Part shown: in pieces, positions 8,594 to 17,560 of the stretch
How positions within the stretch are numbered: the stretch's first letter is position 1
Layout of the letters: every line of letters begins with the position of its first letter
NCBI RefSeq assembly: GCF_011299555.1
Contig: NZ_CP049857.1
Coordinates: 744,001 to 808,000 of the forward strand
Direction: 5' to 3'
Origin: Dysgonomonas sp. HDW5A
GTDB taxonomy: Bacteria > Bacteroidota > Bacteroidia > Bacteroidales > Dysgonomonadaceae
DNA: 64,000 nucleotides
Translations under genes and position numbers: made by a program
The notes under the pieces: generated by a model
Told to the model about the DNA's origin: nothing
What the model saw: only the letters and a program-made list of their open reading frames with translations
Database searches by the model: none

Positions 8594-8616
8594 GTTCGCA
8601 TAGCTATCTATTTTAC
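8590..8616 (+). repeat. Degenerate dispersed element fused to the M23 gene stop codon
   Basis: TTAAGTTCGCATAGCTATCTATTTTACTT begins at the TAA stop and matches the GTTC/GAAC copy after coaBC in outline. The right arm is changed (ATAGCT), so the stem is mostly lost. Confidence 0.45.
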
Positions 8617-8629
8617 TTAATATGCAATT

Positions 8630-9247
8630 ATGAAGTTTGAGAAGACAATACGAAGATTGACCATTTTAAATATACTTTTTGTTTCGATTGTTTTCTTTGC
8701 TCAAGCACAGGAGACAACAGAACTGAAAGAAGTAAAAAAGAATGACAAAATGACTTCCGGTCAGGCGATTATTTACGGAAGCTTTATACAACGCTTATCG
8801 ACTAACAGTATCGGTTTTCCTCAGGATATACGGATAGTTAATATAACGACCACCGAGGTATTTTCGTTCAGAGTAAAGCCAACCTTCAAGATGACAAAAG
8901 AAAATACCTTTTGTTACTTCCTCGAACCCGGCACTTATATGATATTGGATTATTGGTGGACAGATAGTAAATGGTATGGAGGCAATGGCATGATTGAGCC
9001 CGTTTACAAGGGAATCGATGCAACTGATAGTTTAAGAGAGAAAATAGACAGCAACAGAATCAGTCAACGTGACCTGAAACGTTTTGCTTTTACAATAGAA
9101 AGTAATACCCTTAATTATGTAGGAACATGGCACTTCGATACAGGTATGGTTTATTTTACCAACGATAAAGCTCAGTTAGACGAAAAACTAAAAAAGAAAT
9201 ATAAGAAACTCGACTTTCACAAAGCTGCAACAATTATTCCCGAATAA
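8630..9247 (+). CDS. Exported hypothetical protein (205 aa)
   Basis: I do not recognise the family. A hydrophobic N-terminal segment (residues 12-27) ending in AQAQ looks like a signal peptide, so the protein is probably periplasmic. The middle is beta-rich with aromatic stretches (MILDYWWTDSKWYGG, and LNYVGTWHF), and the end is highly basic (KLKKKYKKLDFHKAA). It follows the M23 gene by 36 bp on the same strand and may be translated from the same message. It converges on the LysR gene with only 2 bp between stop codons. Confidence 0.7.
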   Translation: MKFEKTIRRLTILNILFVSIVFFAQAQETTELKEVKKNDKMTSGQAIIYGSFIQRLSTNSIGFPQDIRIVNITTTEVFSFRVKPTFKMTKENTFCYFLEPGTYMILDYWWTDSKWYGGNGMIEPVYKGIDATDSLREKIDSNRISQRDLKRFAFTIESNTLNYVGTWHFDTGMVYFTNDKAQLDEKLKKKYKKLDFHKAATIIPE

Positions 9248-9249
9248 AA

Positions 9250-10164
9250 TTATCTATCTCGAAAACTCTGCAAACCTAAATTCACAAAGTTTCTAATTTC
9301 ATCTAATAGTTTAGGCTCTATTTTTGTTTTATCATGAGCAATATACAACTCATTCGTTGCAGGTTGGAAGCCTTTCCACAAGACCCTGACAGTACCGTTG
9401 TCCAAAGCCCTGCCGGCAATAAGGTCAGACGATACGGCTAAGCCATTACTATTTGCTACTGCTTCTAAAATCGCATTATTATCAGGTATCGCAGCCTGTA
9501 GTTTAAGCAAAGGACGCTTTTTGAAGTTCTCCCTCCAGAATCTTCTCACTAATACCAGATTACTATTGTATGCATACCATTGTTGAGCCTGTAACCATTT
9601 TTCGATTTGTTCTAAGTCAGCAGATTCAACTAAGCTATCAAATTCAGACGAATCGAATTCAGGACTACATACAATATTAAAAGATTCTGTCAATAGAGGT
9701 TCATAAGTCAGAAATTCATGTGTAGCATTACGCTGTGTTATTATAGCTACATCTAACTCTTTACTGACCAGTTTATCAATCAATTCGGAAGCTAATCCAT
9801 ATTCTACAATCAGGTAAGACTTCAGTTGTGATACGTTCTTAGCCAGATAGATACTGAAGAATTCGGCAGGACTGCCTAATTTTATAGTGGTATTCTTATT
9901 TAGGATCGTTTTTTTAAACTCAGCCTCAACCCTTTCCAGATTATCGATTGATTCTACAACCTGTGTGTAAAGCTGCTTGGCATAATCCGTAGGAACCATT
10001 TTTCGGGGTAGCCGTATAAACAAAGCATGACCAATATAACTTTCGAGTGCAGCCAACTGAACACTCACATTGGGCTGAGAAAGAAGTAACTCCTGAGCCG
10101 CTTTAGTTAATGTGCCATTCTGATAGATTGCCTTAAAAGTTCTGTACCATTCGAGATTTACCAT
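9250..10164 (-). CDS. LysR-family transcriptional regulator
   Basis: At 304 residues it has the LysR layout. The N-terminal winged helix-turn-helix runs over residues 1-65, with WYRTFKAIYQNGTLTKAAQ and LLLSQPNVSVQLAALE as the recognition part. It is followed by a linker helix and a periplasmic-binding-like effector domain starting near residue 92 (TTIKLGSPAEF). The start codon lies inside the last codons of the threonine aldolase gene (7-bp overlap), so translation is probably coupled. Regulators are more often divergent from their targets, so co-transcription with a metabolic enzyme is notable; it may sense an amino acid. Confidence 0.88.
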   Translation of the reverse strand: MVNLEWYRTFKAIYQNGTLTKAAQELLLSQPNVSVQLAALESYIGHALFIRLPRKMVPTDYAKQLYTQVVESIDNLERVEAEFKKTILNKNTTIKLGSPAEFFSIYLAKNVSQLKSYLIVEYGLASELIDKLVSKELDVAIITQRNATHEFLTYEPLLTESFNIVCSPEFDSSEFDSLVESADLEQIEKWLQAQQWYAYNSNLVLVRRFWRENFKKRPLLKLQAAIPDNNAILEAVANSNGLAVSSDLIAGRALDNGTVRVLWKGFQPATNELYIAHDKTKIEPKLLDEIRNFVNLGLQSFRDR

Positions 10165-11198
10165 AGTTTACATGTTTCTTTGAGGTCATTTATAAACATA
10201 TCGACTTTCTCTTCCGGTGTTGCCCATGAAGTGACCATTCTTATGGCAGAATTGTCAACATCAACAGGCTCCCATACATAAAATCCGTATTTGAGGATTA
10301 GCTTATCAATCACCTTATTGGGTAAGATAGGGAATATTTGATTGGAATCCGATTCTGTAAGGAAAGAGTACCCTAACTCTTTAACTGCATCTGTAATCTT
10401 GGCGGCCAAAACGTTGGCATGATTCGCCAGTTCAAAAATCAAATCATCTTTAAATAGCTGCTCGAACTGAATACCAAGTACCCTACCTTTCGCCATCATG
10501 GCTCCACGCTGTTTTTGATGGTATTTGAAGTCTTTTTTCAGCGTATCATTTGTGATAACAACCGCTTCTCCAAGCAATGCCCCAGACTTAGTTCCCCCAA
10601 TATAAAAGACATCTATCAAGCGAGCCACATCGGAAAGCGTAAGATCATTAGAAGCTGCCATCAAAGCCGAAGGAAGCCTTGCTCCATCCATAAATAGGAT
10701 CAGATTATTTTCTTTACAAAAATTCGACAAAGTGGTTAATTCCTGTTTAGAGTAAACAGTACCTATTTCTGTTGAATTAGAAATATAGACGACTCTTGGT
10801 TTTACGGTATGATATTCGGGAAACTTATTCAAGACTGGCTTAATCAGCTCACAAGTCAATTTTCCATCGGGACTAATAACCTCTTCTATTTTATGCCCTG
10901 TTGCTTCTATCGCTCCTGTCTCGTGCGTACTAATATGCCCTGTATGGGCTGCTATTACCGACTCGAATGGTTTCAATATAGATGCCAAGACCAATAGATT
11001 AGTTAATGTTCCTCCAGAAATCAAGTGTACATCGACACTGTTATCGCCAATCTTACTTTTAATCGCCTCAACAGCATTCAATGTATATATATCATCACCA
11101 TATCCCGTTTGTTGAACAAGGTTGCTTTGATTTAAGGCTTGCAAAATAGAAGGGTGACATCCTTCGCTATAATCATTTGTAAAACTGTGAATAATCAT
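10158..11198 (-). CDS. Low-specificity L-threonine aldolase-like PLP enzyme
   Basis: The 346-residue product belongs to the fold-type I PLP group of beta-eliminating lyases and threonine aldolases, which cleave threonine or allo-threonine to glycine and acetaldehyde. Signatures are FTNDYSEGCHPSIL at the start, the PLP-facing THETGAIEATGHKI, the cofactor Asp in LFMDGARLPSALMA, and the Schiff-base Lys in YIGGTKSGALLGEA. Length and motif order are normal. It is the first gene of a two-gene unit with the overlapping LysR regulator. Confidence 0.88.
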   Translation of the reverse strand: MIIHSFTNDYSEGCHPSILQALNQSNLVQQTGYGDDIYTLNAVEAIKSKIGDNSVDVHLISGGTLTNLLVLASILKPFESVIAAHTGHISTHETGAIEATGHKIEEVISPDGKLTCELIKPVLNKFPEYHTVKPRVVYISNSTEIGTVYSKQELTTLSNFCKENNLILFMDGARLPSALMAASNDLTLSDVARLIDVFYIGGTKSGALLGEAVVITNDTLKKDFKYHQKQRGAMMAKGRVLGIQFEQLFKDDLIFELANHANVLAAKITDAVKELGYSFLTESDSNQIFPILPNKVIDKLILKYGFYVWEPVDVDNSAIRMVTSWATPEEKVDMFINDLKETCKLW

Positions 11199-11355
11199 CT
11201 TCCGAATTAATTTAAGATAGGATATCTATTTAATAGTTATTAATATAACAGCAATAAAACACGATAATAAACAAACAAAACAGGTATTTATGCGTTATAA
11301 TAAGAGTTCACACAAATTTATAAAAATTTTAATAGATAAGTATAAAAACATCTAT

Positions 11356-11386
11356 TTTGAGAATAAATAAACTCCATTTATATTTG
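11356..11386 (+). promoter_or_regulatory. Bacteroidota-type promoter of the YceI gene
   Basis: TTTG at 11356-11359 and TATATTTG at 11379-11386 are separated by 19 bp, the consensus layout. Transcription would start near 11392, giving a leader of about 20 nt. Confidence 0.7.
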
Positions 11387-11412
11387 CATCAGAATAATAA
11401 ACAAAAACAATT

Positions 11413-12066
11413 ATGAAATCGTATTTATTAGTATTATCAATTGTATTATTTGCTGCGTCATGTAGCAATAGTCCTAAAAACAAAATTGAAGGAACCGACT
11501 CACAAGCAATAGCTGACGGTAGTGGCGAACAATTAGTAGTTGATACACAAGCATCATCTATCCATTGGGTAGGAACTAAACCGGGCGGAAGCCATCACGG
11601 AACTATCGGGATAAAAGAGGGTAGTCTGGCAATTAACGGAACAGAAGTAGCCTCAGGCTCATTTATCATAGACATGAATGCAATTGTAAACGAAGATCTT
11701 ACTGATCAGAAAATGAATGAAATGCTGGTTAATCACCTAAAAAGTGCAGATTTCTTCGATGTTGAAAAATATCCAACAAGTAGTTTTGCAATTACTAAAG
11801 TAGAAGCTGTTGCGGGTAATGATTCTATTACACACCGTATAAGCGGTAATCTGAAAATGAAAGATGTAGATAAAAATATCACATTCGATGCTAAGATCAC
11901 AAAAGAAGGCGATGCTTACAAAGCGGTAACTGTACCTTTCACTATCAACCGTACACAGTGGAACGTTCAATATGGCTCAAAAAGTATCTTTGCTGACTTA
12001 AAGGATAAGTTCATCGATGACAATATTGAATTACAAATAACTATTATAGCTAAAGCTGCTAAATAA
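11413..12066 (+). CDS. YceI-family lipoprotein
   Basis: The N-terminus is a lipoprotein signal with the lipobox LFAASC, so the mature protein is membrane-anchored. The rest matches the YceI lipocalin-like fold, which binds long isoprenoid or amide lipids: SSIHWVGTKPGGSHHGTIGI at the start, the conserved YPTSSFAITKVE, and later FTINRTQWNVQYGS. The length of 217 residues fits a YceI domain plus a linker. It has its own promoter and its own terminator, so it is probably monocistronic. Confidence 0.9.
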   Translation: MKSYLLVLSIVLFAASCSNSPKNKIEGTDSQAIADGSGEQLVVDTQASSIHWVGTKPGGSHHGTIGIKEGSLAINGTEVASGSFIIDMNAIVNEDLTDQKMNEMLVNHLKSADFFDVEKYPTSSFAITKVEAVAGNDSITHRISGNLKMKDVDKNITFDAKITKEGDAYKAVTVPFTINRTQWNVQYGSKSIFADLKDKFIDDNIELQITIIAKAAK

Positions 12067-12098
12067 GAGAGAGTTTTTTGACAGTGAATTTTTTCCTG

Positions 12099-12137
12099 AT
12101 CGGCTTTAGCAACTGTTAGCTAAAGCCGATTTTTTTA
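12099..12137 (+). terminator. Rho-independent terminator of the YceI gene
   Basis: Arms 12099-12110 and 12119-12130 are a perfect 12-bp stem with an 8-nt loop, followed directly by seven T residues. This is a textbook intrinsic terminator. Confidence 0.92.
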
Positions 12138-12170
12138 TTCTAAATATAATGGAGGAGGGTTATAAAAAAT

Positions 12171-13010
12171 ATGTCAACAAATAGTTTACAACATTTACAT
12201 AAACAATTATCATACTTAAGCGATACCCCGCTGATGCCTGCATTATTCGTGGGTCATGGTACACCGATGAATGCCATTGAGGACAATGAGTTTGCAAAAA
12301 AGTGGATTGAGTTGGGACGAGAGCTTCCCCAGCCGCAAGCGATATTATGCGTATCGGCACACTGGGAAACTCGGGGAACATATGTTACGGCTATGGAAAC
12401 CCCAAAAACAATTCACGACTTTTATGGCTTTCCCCGCGAGTTGTACATGCAACAATATCAGGCTCCGGGGTTTCCCGACCTGGCAAATGATATAAAATTA
12501 AACGCTCAGAATTTTACAATTGAAACAGATTACGAATGGGGATTAGACCATGGAACATGGAGCGTATTGAAATATTTTTATCCCAAAGCCAATATCCCTG
12601 TCCTGCAACTAAGTATTGATTATACCAAAGATATGCAGTACCATTATGATTTGGCTCAGGAACTAATGTATTTACGAAGAAAGGGGGTACTTATTATAGG
12701 CAGCGGCAATATGATTCACAATCTGCGCATGCTGCAAGTAGAAGGAGACGATTTCAATGCCCAACATGGTTACGACTGGGCTATTGAACTCAACAATCTT
12801 TTCAGAGAAAAAATAGAACTAAGCGATCACCGCTCTTTAATTCATTACAAGTCATTAAGCAAATGGACACAATTAGCTATGCCCACATTGGATCATTATA
12901 TTCCGATGATATATGCTTTGGCATTGCAAACGAAAGGAGAAAAAGCCGATCTGTTTAATGACAAAATAGTAGCAGGTGCATTATCTATGACCTCTATCAT
13001 TATTCATTAA
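12171..13010 (+). CDS. ygiD: 4,5-DOPA dioxygenase extradiol-like protein (YgiD/LigB family)
   Basis: The 279 residues align with YgiD, a LigB-type zinc or iron-dependent extradiol ring-cleaving dioxygenase related to plant DOPA dioxygenase. Signatures are ALFVGHGTPMNAIEDNEF, ILCVSAHWETRGTYVT, GLDHGTWSVLKYFYP and IGSGNMIHNLR, which supply the metal-binding and catalytic histidines. It lies 44 bp before a pirin gene on the same strand. Because pirins include quercetin-cleaving enzymes, the pair may handle catechol or flavonoid-like aromatics; that is inference. A partial dispersed-element match (TAAGGTCTG) sits at the stop codon. Confidence 0.92.
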   Translation: MSTNSLQHLHKQLSYLSDTPLMPALFVGHGTPMNAIEDNEFAKKWIELGRELPQPQAILCVSAHWETRGTYVTAMETPKTIHDFYGFPRELYMQQYQAPGFPDLANDIKLNAQNFTIETDYEWGLDHGTWSVLKYFYPKANIPVLQLSIDYTKDMQYHYDLAQELMYLRRKGVLIIGSGNMIHNLRMLQVEGDDFNAQHGYDWAIELNNLFREKIELSDHRSLIHYKSLSKWTQLAMPTLDHYIPMIYALALQTKGEKADLFNDKIVAGALSMTSIIIH

Positions 13011-13054
13011 GGTCTGCTAAAAATCAATTTTAATTAAAAGAAAGAAGAAAAATT

Positions 13055-13771
13055 ATGAAAACTATTTTATATAAAGCAGAAACACGTGGTCACGCACAAC
13101 ATGGTTGGTTAAACGCACACCACACTTTTAGTTTTGCAAACTATTACGATCCCGAAAGAATACATTTCGGAGCATTACGTGTATTGAACGACGATATCAT
13201 AGACGGAGGTAAGGGCTTTGGCACCCACCCGCATGATAATATGGAGATCATCACCATACCTCTATCGGGTAGCTTGCGTCACGAAGATAGTATGGGACAC
13301 GGAGGTGTTATCGAATCGGGAGATATACAGGTTATGAGTGCAGGTACAGGAGTTTACCACAGCGAGTTTAATGCACAAAAAGATAAACCTGTAAACTTGT
13401 TTCAAATATGGGTATTTCCCAATAAAAAGGATGTAACACCCAGATATGAGCAAAAGACGTTGGATTTTTTGAACCATAAAAATACATTCCAATTGGTTGT
13501 ATCTCCTACTCCTTCCGAAAACGCATTGTGGATACATCAGGACGCATGGTTCTCCATAGGATCTTTCGACAAAGGAGTAATAGAAAAATATGACCTGAAA
13601 TCGAAGTCGAACGGAGTATTTGCCATGGTTATACAAGGCAGCTTTAATGTTTCAGGGACGGTTCTTGACAACAGAGACGGACTTGGAATATGGGATACGG
13701 AATCTCTTACCATCGAATCCCTATCCGACGATGCAAGGCTTCTACTGATGGAAGTTCCCATGGTATTCTAA
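13055..13771 (+). CDS. Pirin family protein (YhhW/YhaK-like)
   Basis: This bicupin of 238 residues is a pirin. The start (RGHAQHGWLNAHHTFSFA, then YYDPERI) and the metal motif HPHDNMEIITIPLSG with a downstream HEDSMGH supply three His and one Glu ligands. VMSAGTGVYHSEFNA closes the first cupin. Related proteins YhhW and human pirin can oxidise quercetin and act as redox sensors. It is the second gene of the unit begun by ygiD, which ends at a strong terminator. Confidence 0.93.
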   Translation: MKTILYKAETRGHAQHGWLNAHHTFSFANYYDPERIHFGALRVLNDDIIDGGKGFGTHPHDNMEIITIPLSGSLRHEDSMGHGGVIESGDIQVMSAGTGVYHSEFNAQKDKPVNLFQIWVFPNKKDVTPRYEQKTLDFLNHKNTFQLVVSPTPSENALWIHQDAWFSIGSFDKGVIEKYDLKSKSNGVFAMVIQGSFNVSGTVLDNRDGLGIWDTESLTIESLSDDARLLLMEVPMVF

Positions 13772-13797
13772 GATCATATAGTTAAATACAAATCATT

Positions 13798-13840
13798 CGA
13801 GCCAATCTTATTTACAAAGGGATTGGCTCGTTTTATTTTA
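13798..13840 (+). terminator. Terminator of the ygiD-pirin unit
   Basis: A perfect 10-bp stem (13798-13807 with 13821-13830) is followed by a T-rich tract. The tract runs directly into the -7 box of the next gene. Confidence 0.88.
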
Positions 13841-13841
13841 T

Positions 13842-13849
13842 TAACTTTG
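13842..13849 (+). promoter_or_regulatory. -7 box (TAACTTTG) of the S9 peptidase gene
   Basis: TAACTTTG fits TAnnTTTG. A TTG at 13823-13825 is only 16 bp upstream, shorter than usual. The first in-frame ATG (13851) lies just 1 bp after this box, so it is probably not transcribed and the ATG at 13875 is the better start. Confidence 0.5.
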
Positions 13850-13874
13850 TATGAAATCAATAAATATATCTTTT

Positions 13875-16652
13875 ATGTTTAGAAAAGAGTATTCAAAATA
13901 CCTGATTCTCTGTTTTTCAATAATCAGTTCACTCTCTATTACGGCACAAAAAAAAGTGTTAGATCACACTGTTTATGACTCATGGAAAAGTCTCTCTGAA
14001 ATGGCAATTTCCAACGATGCAAAATATGCTGCAACAGTGGTTAAAGCACAAGAAGGGGACGATTATTTATTAATACGCAACCTATCAAATAAAAAAGAGT
14101 TGATTGTTCCTCGTGGATATAACTATTTAATCACACCCGATCAGAAATATATTGTAGCACAGATAAAAGCACCTTATGAAACGACACGTCAAGCTAAAAT
14201 AAAGAAAACGGCTGACGAGAAAATGCCTAAAGACTCATTGGTTATTATTTCACTAGACCAGCTCTCGTTATCAAAGATTCCGAATGTAAAAACATTCAAA
14301 ACAGGAAAAGATTTCTCCGACTATTTGGTATATACCATAGATGATACCCTTAAAATAAAGGATAAAGCGAAAGCTGATGCAAAAGCACGTACTTTAATAG
14401 TTCGCAACATCTATACAGCAAAAGAAGATACTGTAAAAAATGCGACTGATTTTATATTTAGCAGAAACGGGAAAAGTTTGGCAGTAGTTACCAAACCCGA
14501 AGCTAAAGACACAATAAATAAACCCTGTGTTATTTATTTCGACCTAGACAAATATAATCGAAAAACAGTTTCTACAGGTAAAACGCTTTATAAGAACCCT
14601 GCATTATCCGATTCAGGAGAAAGACTTGCTTTTTTAGCAACAACAGATAGTCTAAAAGCAGAGATAAAAAACTACAGCTTATATTATTTCTCAACACATG
14701 ACGATTCTGCCAAACTTATCGTTGATAAGAATAAGGCTGGAATGCCAAGAGAGTGGAATGTGAGCGAAAATTACAACCCGGAATTTAGCAAGAACGGCAA
14801 AAGGCTTCTTTTGGGCACTGCACCTATAGCCCTACCCAAAGATACAACTATCCCCGATTTTGAAAAGGCTCAACTCGATTTGTGGCATTGGCAAGAGCCA
14901 TTAATACAGCCTCAACAATTAATCGAGTTAGAAAAAAAGAAAAAGCAGACTTATCTTTCTTATGTTGATCTGGAGGATGGTTTTAAGTTCTATCAATTGG
15001 CAACAGAACAGATGCCAATAGTAAATATCTCGGACGAAAACAATGGTAAATACGCACTAGGCACATCTAATCTGAACTATCTTTTCGATACTCAATGGGA
15101 CGTTGCCGCAAGATTAACCAATGATATTTGGGTTCTCGATCTTAATAATCACACCTCAAAACAAATACAAACAGGTTTACAGGCTGAACTAAGTCTTTCT
15201 CCTGATGGCAAATATCTTGTATGGTACAATGTTAATGACCGTCAATATTATGCCTATTCGTTTGATACCGGAAAAGAAATATGCTTGACTGATAAACTTA
15301 ATATCAATTTCTGGGACGAGAAGAACGATACTCCTTCCATCCCCAATTCATACGGTTTAGGTGCTTGGATGGAAAAAGACGGTGCTTTCTTGGTGTACGA
15401 TGCTTATGATATATGGAAACTTGATCCTAGCGGTGTAAAAACTCCTGTAAATATCACCCAAAATGTAGGTCGTAACAATAAGTTGACATTACGATATATC
15501 AAAACTGATAAAGAAAGCCGATTTATTAAAAATAATGAAAAGATATTACTCTCAGCTTTTGATAATGCAAGCAAAAAACATGGTTTTTACGAATTAGAGA
15601 AATCTAATTTAAAACCATTAATTATGGATGAATACATATTTTCGTCACCTGAAAAAGCGAAAGATAAAGAGGTTTATTTGTTTGCAAAGAGCAACTTCAA
15701 TACCTCTCCCGATCTTTTTATCACCAATAATAATTGGAAAACAGATACTCGATTATCAGACATCAACCCTCAAATGAGAGAATACAATTGGGGAACAGCC
15801 GAACTTATGGAATGGACTACCTTTGATGGTAAACAATCGCAAGGTATTATCTATAAACCTGAAAATTTCGACCCGAATAAAAAATACCCGTTGATGGTAT
15901 ATTTCTACGAGAAGCACTCGGACAATTTATATCAATATTCCCCACCTGCACCAAGCCGTTCTATTATCAACATTCCGTTCTATTGCAGCAGAGGATATAT
16001 TGTATTCACGCCTGACATTCAGTATACAACAGGACATCCGGGCGAAAGTGCATATAACTCAATAGTTTCGGGAGTAGAGGAGTTAGCTAAAAACTCTTGG
16101 ATAGATCGTGATAACATGGCTATACAAGGACAAAGCTGGGGAGGCTATCAAGTAGCATACCTTGTTACTCGAACTGACATGTTTAAAGCTGCGGGATCAG
16201 GGGCACCCGTATCCAATATGTTCAGTGCATATGGAGGCATACGCTGGGAAACCGGACGAAGCCGTCAGTATCAGTACGAACAAACACAATCGCGCATTGG
16301 AGCGACTATGTGGGAAGCTCCCGAACTATATAAGGAAAATTCCCCTATATTCTTTGCCGACAAGGTAAAAACGCCTCTACTGATAATGCACAACGATAAA
16401 GATGGTGCTGTGCCTTGGTATCAGGGTATCGAATACTTTATGGCACTCAGAAGGTTACACAAGCCAGTATGGTTATTACAATATAACAACGAAGCCCATA
16501 ATCTTAAAGAGCGCCGCAATTGCAAAGACCTGAGTATTCGTTTGCAACAGTTTTTCGACCATTATCTGAAAGGCGATCCAGCTCCTGTATGGATGAAAAC
16601 AGGAATACCTGCTACCGAAAAAGGTAAAACATATGGATTCGAAATAGAATAG
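13875..16652 (+). CDS. Exported prolyl oligopeptidase family (S9) serine peptidase
   Basis: An N-terminal signal segment ends near SSLSITAQ. It is followed by a long beta-propeller-like region and a C-terminal alpha/beta-hydrolase domain. The nucleophile elbow is GQSWGGYQ, the acid lies in NDKDGAVPWYQG, and the catalytic His is probably in NNEAHNLKERRN. This S9 group removes dipeptides or cleaves short peptides in the periplasm. The frame could begin at 13851, but a -7 box abuts that ATG, so I choose 13875, which also gives a cleaner signal peptide. Total length (about 925) is on the long side for S9. Confidence 0.88.
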   Translation: MFRKEYSKYLILCFSIISSLSITAQKKVLDHTVYDSWKSLSEMAISNDAKYAATVVKAQEGDDYLLIRNLSNKKELIVPRGYNYLITPDQKYIVAQIKAPYETTRQAKIKKTADEKMPKDSLVIISLDQLSLSKIPNVKTFKTGKDFSDYLVYTIDDTLKIKDKAKADAKARTLIVRNIYTAKEDTVKNATDFIFSRNGKSLAVVTKPEAKDTINKPCVIYFDLDKYNRKTVSTGKTLYKNPALSDSGERLAFLATTDSLKAEIKNYSLYYFSTHDDSAKLIVDKNKAGMPREWNVSENYNPEFSKNGKRLLLGTAPIALPKDTTIPDFEKAQLDLWHWQEPLIQPQQLIELEKKKKQTYLSYVDLEDGFKFYQLATEQMPIVNISDENNGKYALGTSNLNYLFDTQWDVAARLTNDIWVLDLNNHTSKQIQTGLQAELSLSPDGKYLVWYNVNDRQYYAYSFDTGKEICLTDKLNINFWDEKNDTPSIPNSYGLGAWMEKDGAFLVYDAYDIWKLDPSGVKTPVNITQNVGRNNKLTLRYIKTDKESRFIKNNEKILLSAFDNASKKHGFYELEKSNLKPLIMDEYIFSSPEKAKDKEVYLFAKSNFNTSPDLFITNNNWKTDTRLSDINPQMREYNWGTAELMEWTTFDGKQSQGIIYKPENFDPNKKYPLMVYFYEKHSDNLYQYSPPAPSRSIINIPFYCSRGYIVFTPDIQYTTGHPGESAYNSIVSGVEELAKNSWIDRDNMAIQGQSWGGYQVAYLVTRTDMFKAAGSGAPVSNMFSAYGGIRWETGRSRQYQYEQTQSRIGATMWEAPELYKENSPIFFADKVKTPLLIMHNDKDGAVPWYQGIEYFMALRRLHKPVWLLQYNNEAHNLKERRNCKDLSIRLQQFFDHYLKGDPAPVWMKTGIPATEKGKTYGFEIE

Positions 16653-16709
16653 GGTTACAGATATTCTCAATTAAAAGAAAGTAGTAGTAATAAAATAAAG
16701 TTATCAGAC

Positions 16710-17075
16710 ATGGTTAAGCCCGGTTATAAATTATTATTTCATCTTGATAATGAAAAAGTTGAAATCGTAGAAGTTAGACGAAACGGAATTTTAGAGGAAG
16801 ATAAGAACAAGCTCTATATATGGCTTTTATACGACAAGGTAAATGATATGATCAGCCGCCTTGAGTTTGTCTCTATGAAAAGTACAGAGAACAAAGAGTA
16901 CCGCGAATTTGAAAACAGCAAATTGGTGATGGATAAAGTTTCGGGAACTTATACAGAGGGAAATAAAACATTCGAAATGAAAGTTATTCCATCAGATAAG
17001 CCCCTGTCTACAATTTTGCAGGATGCTGTAAGTGATTATCTGCTGTTATTAAACTTCAGAAGCGAGAGACGATGA
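16710..17075 (+). CDS. Hypothetical protein (121 aa)
   Basis: I do not recognise the family. There is no signal peptide or membrane segment. The sequence is mixed alpha/beta and charged, with KLYIWLLYDKVNDMISRLEF in the middle and a basic end. Its stop codon overlaps the ATG of the next gene (ATGA arrangement), so the two are translationally coupled and likely work together. Confidence 0.65.
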   Translation: MVKPGYKLLFHLDNEKVEIVEVRRNGILEEDKNKLYIWLLYDKVNDMISRLEFVSMKSTENKEYREFENSKLVMDKVSGTYTEGNKTFEMKVIPSDKPLSTILQDAVSDYLLLLNFRSERR

Positions 17076-17491
17076 AGTTTCTATTGATTATAATTACGCT
17101 ACTAGGAGTTTCTCTTTCGGGTAAAACACAAAATACTCTACTCGAAAACAAAGAGTATTCGATTGTCATAAGCGAATCCTGCAAATCGTTTCAAGATGGA
17201 GGGTGTCTGGTTACGACGTACAATATTCTAAAATTCGAAAAAGATAGTGTATCCATAGAAGCGTATACGAAAGCAGATTGTGACTCTAAGGAACGAGATC
17301 AGTATTATAATCAGAGAAGTTTACTCGGAAAATTTCCTTATCAGATTCACAAGAAAAAAGGGAGTGCTAATCATTTTATACGTATCAACGGATATTCATT
17401 CACACTGTTGGAAGTATTTCCCGATTACCTGATAGAGTTAAATCCCGATCATACGACTAATTCGGATCACATTTTTAATCTCATAAAGTAA
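17072..17491 (+). CDS. Exported hypothetical protein (139 aa)
   Basis: A clear signal peptide (FLLIIITLLGVSLSG) precedes a mature part of about 118 residues with four Cys residues (SCKSF, GGCLVTT, ADCDSK), some of which may form disulfides in the periplasm. I do not recognise a domain. The start overlaps the end of the preceding cytosolic-looking gene by 4 bp. A bidirectional terminator follows. Confidence 0.68.
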   Translation: MKFLLIIITLLGVSLSGKTQNTLLENKEYSIVISESCKSFQDGGCLVTTYNILKFEKDSVSIEAYTKADCDSKERDQYYNQRSLLGKFPYQIHKKKGSANHFIRINGYSFTLLEVFPDYLIELNPDHTTNSDHIFNLIK

Positions 17492-17513
17492 AATCGAAAG
17501 AAGAGAATAAAAA

Positions 17514-17545
17514 AAGATCGAGCCACAATGGTTCGATCTTTTTTA
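17514..17545. terminator. Bidirectional terminator between convergent genes
   Basis: An 11-bp stem with one G-U pair (17514-17524 with 17530-17540), a 5-nt loop, a T tract on the right and an A tract on the left. It can serve both the plus-strand pair and the minus-strand repeat-protein gene. Confidence 0.85.
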
Positions 17546-17560
17546 TTTATCTTAGAAATG

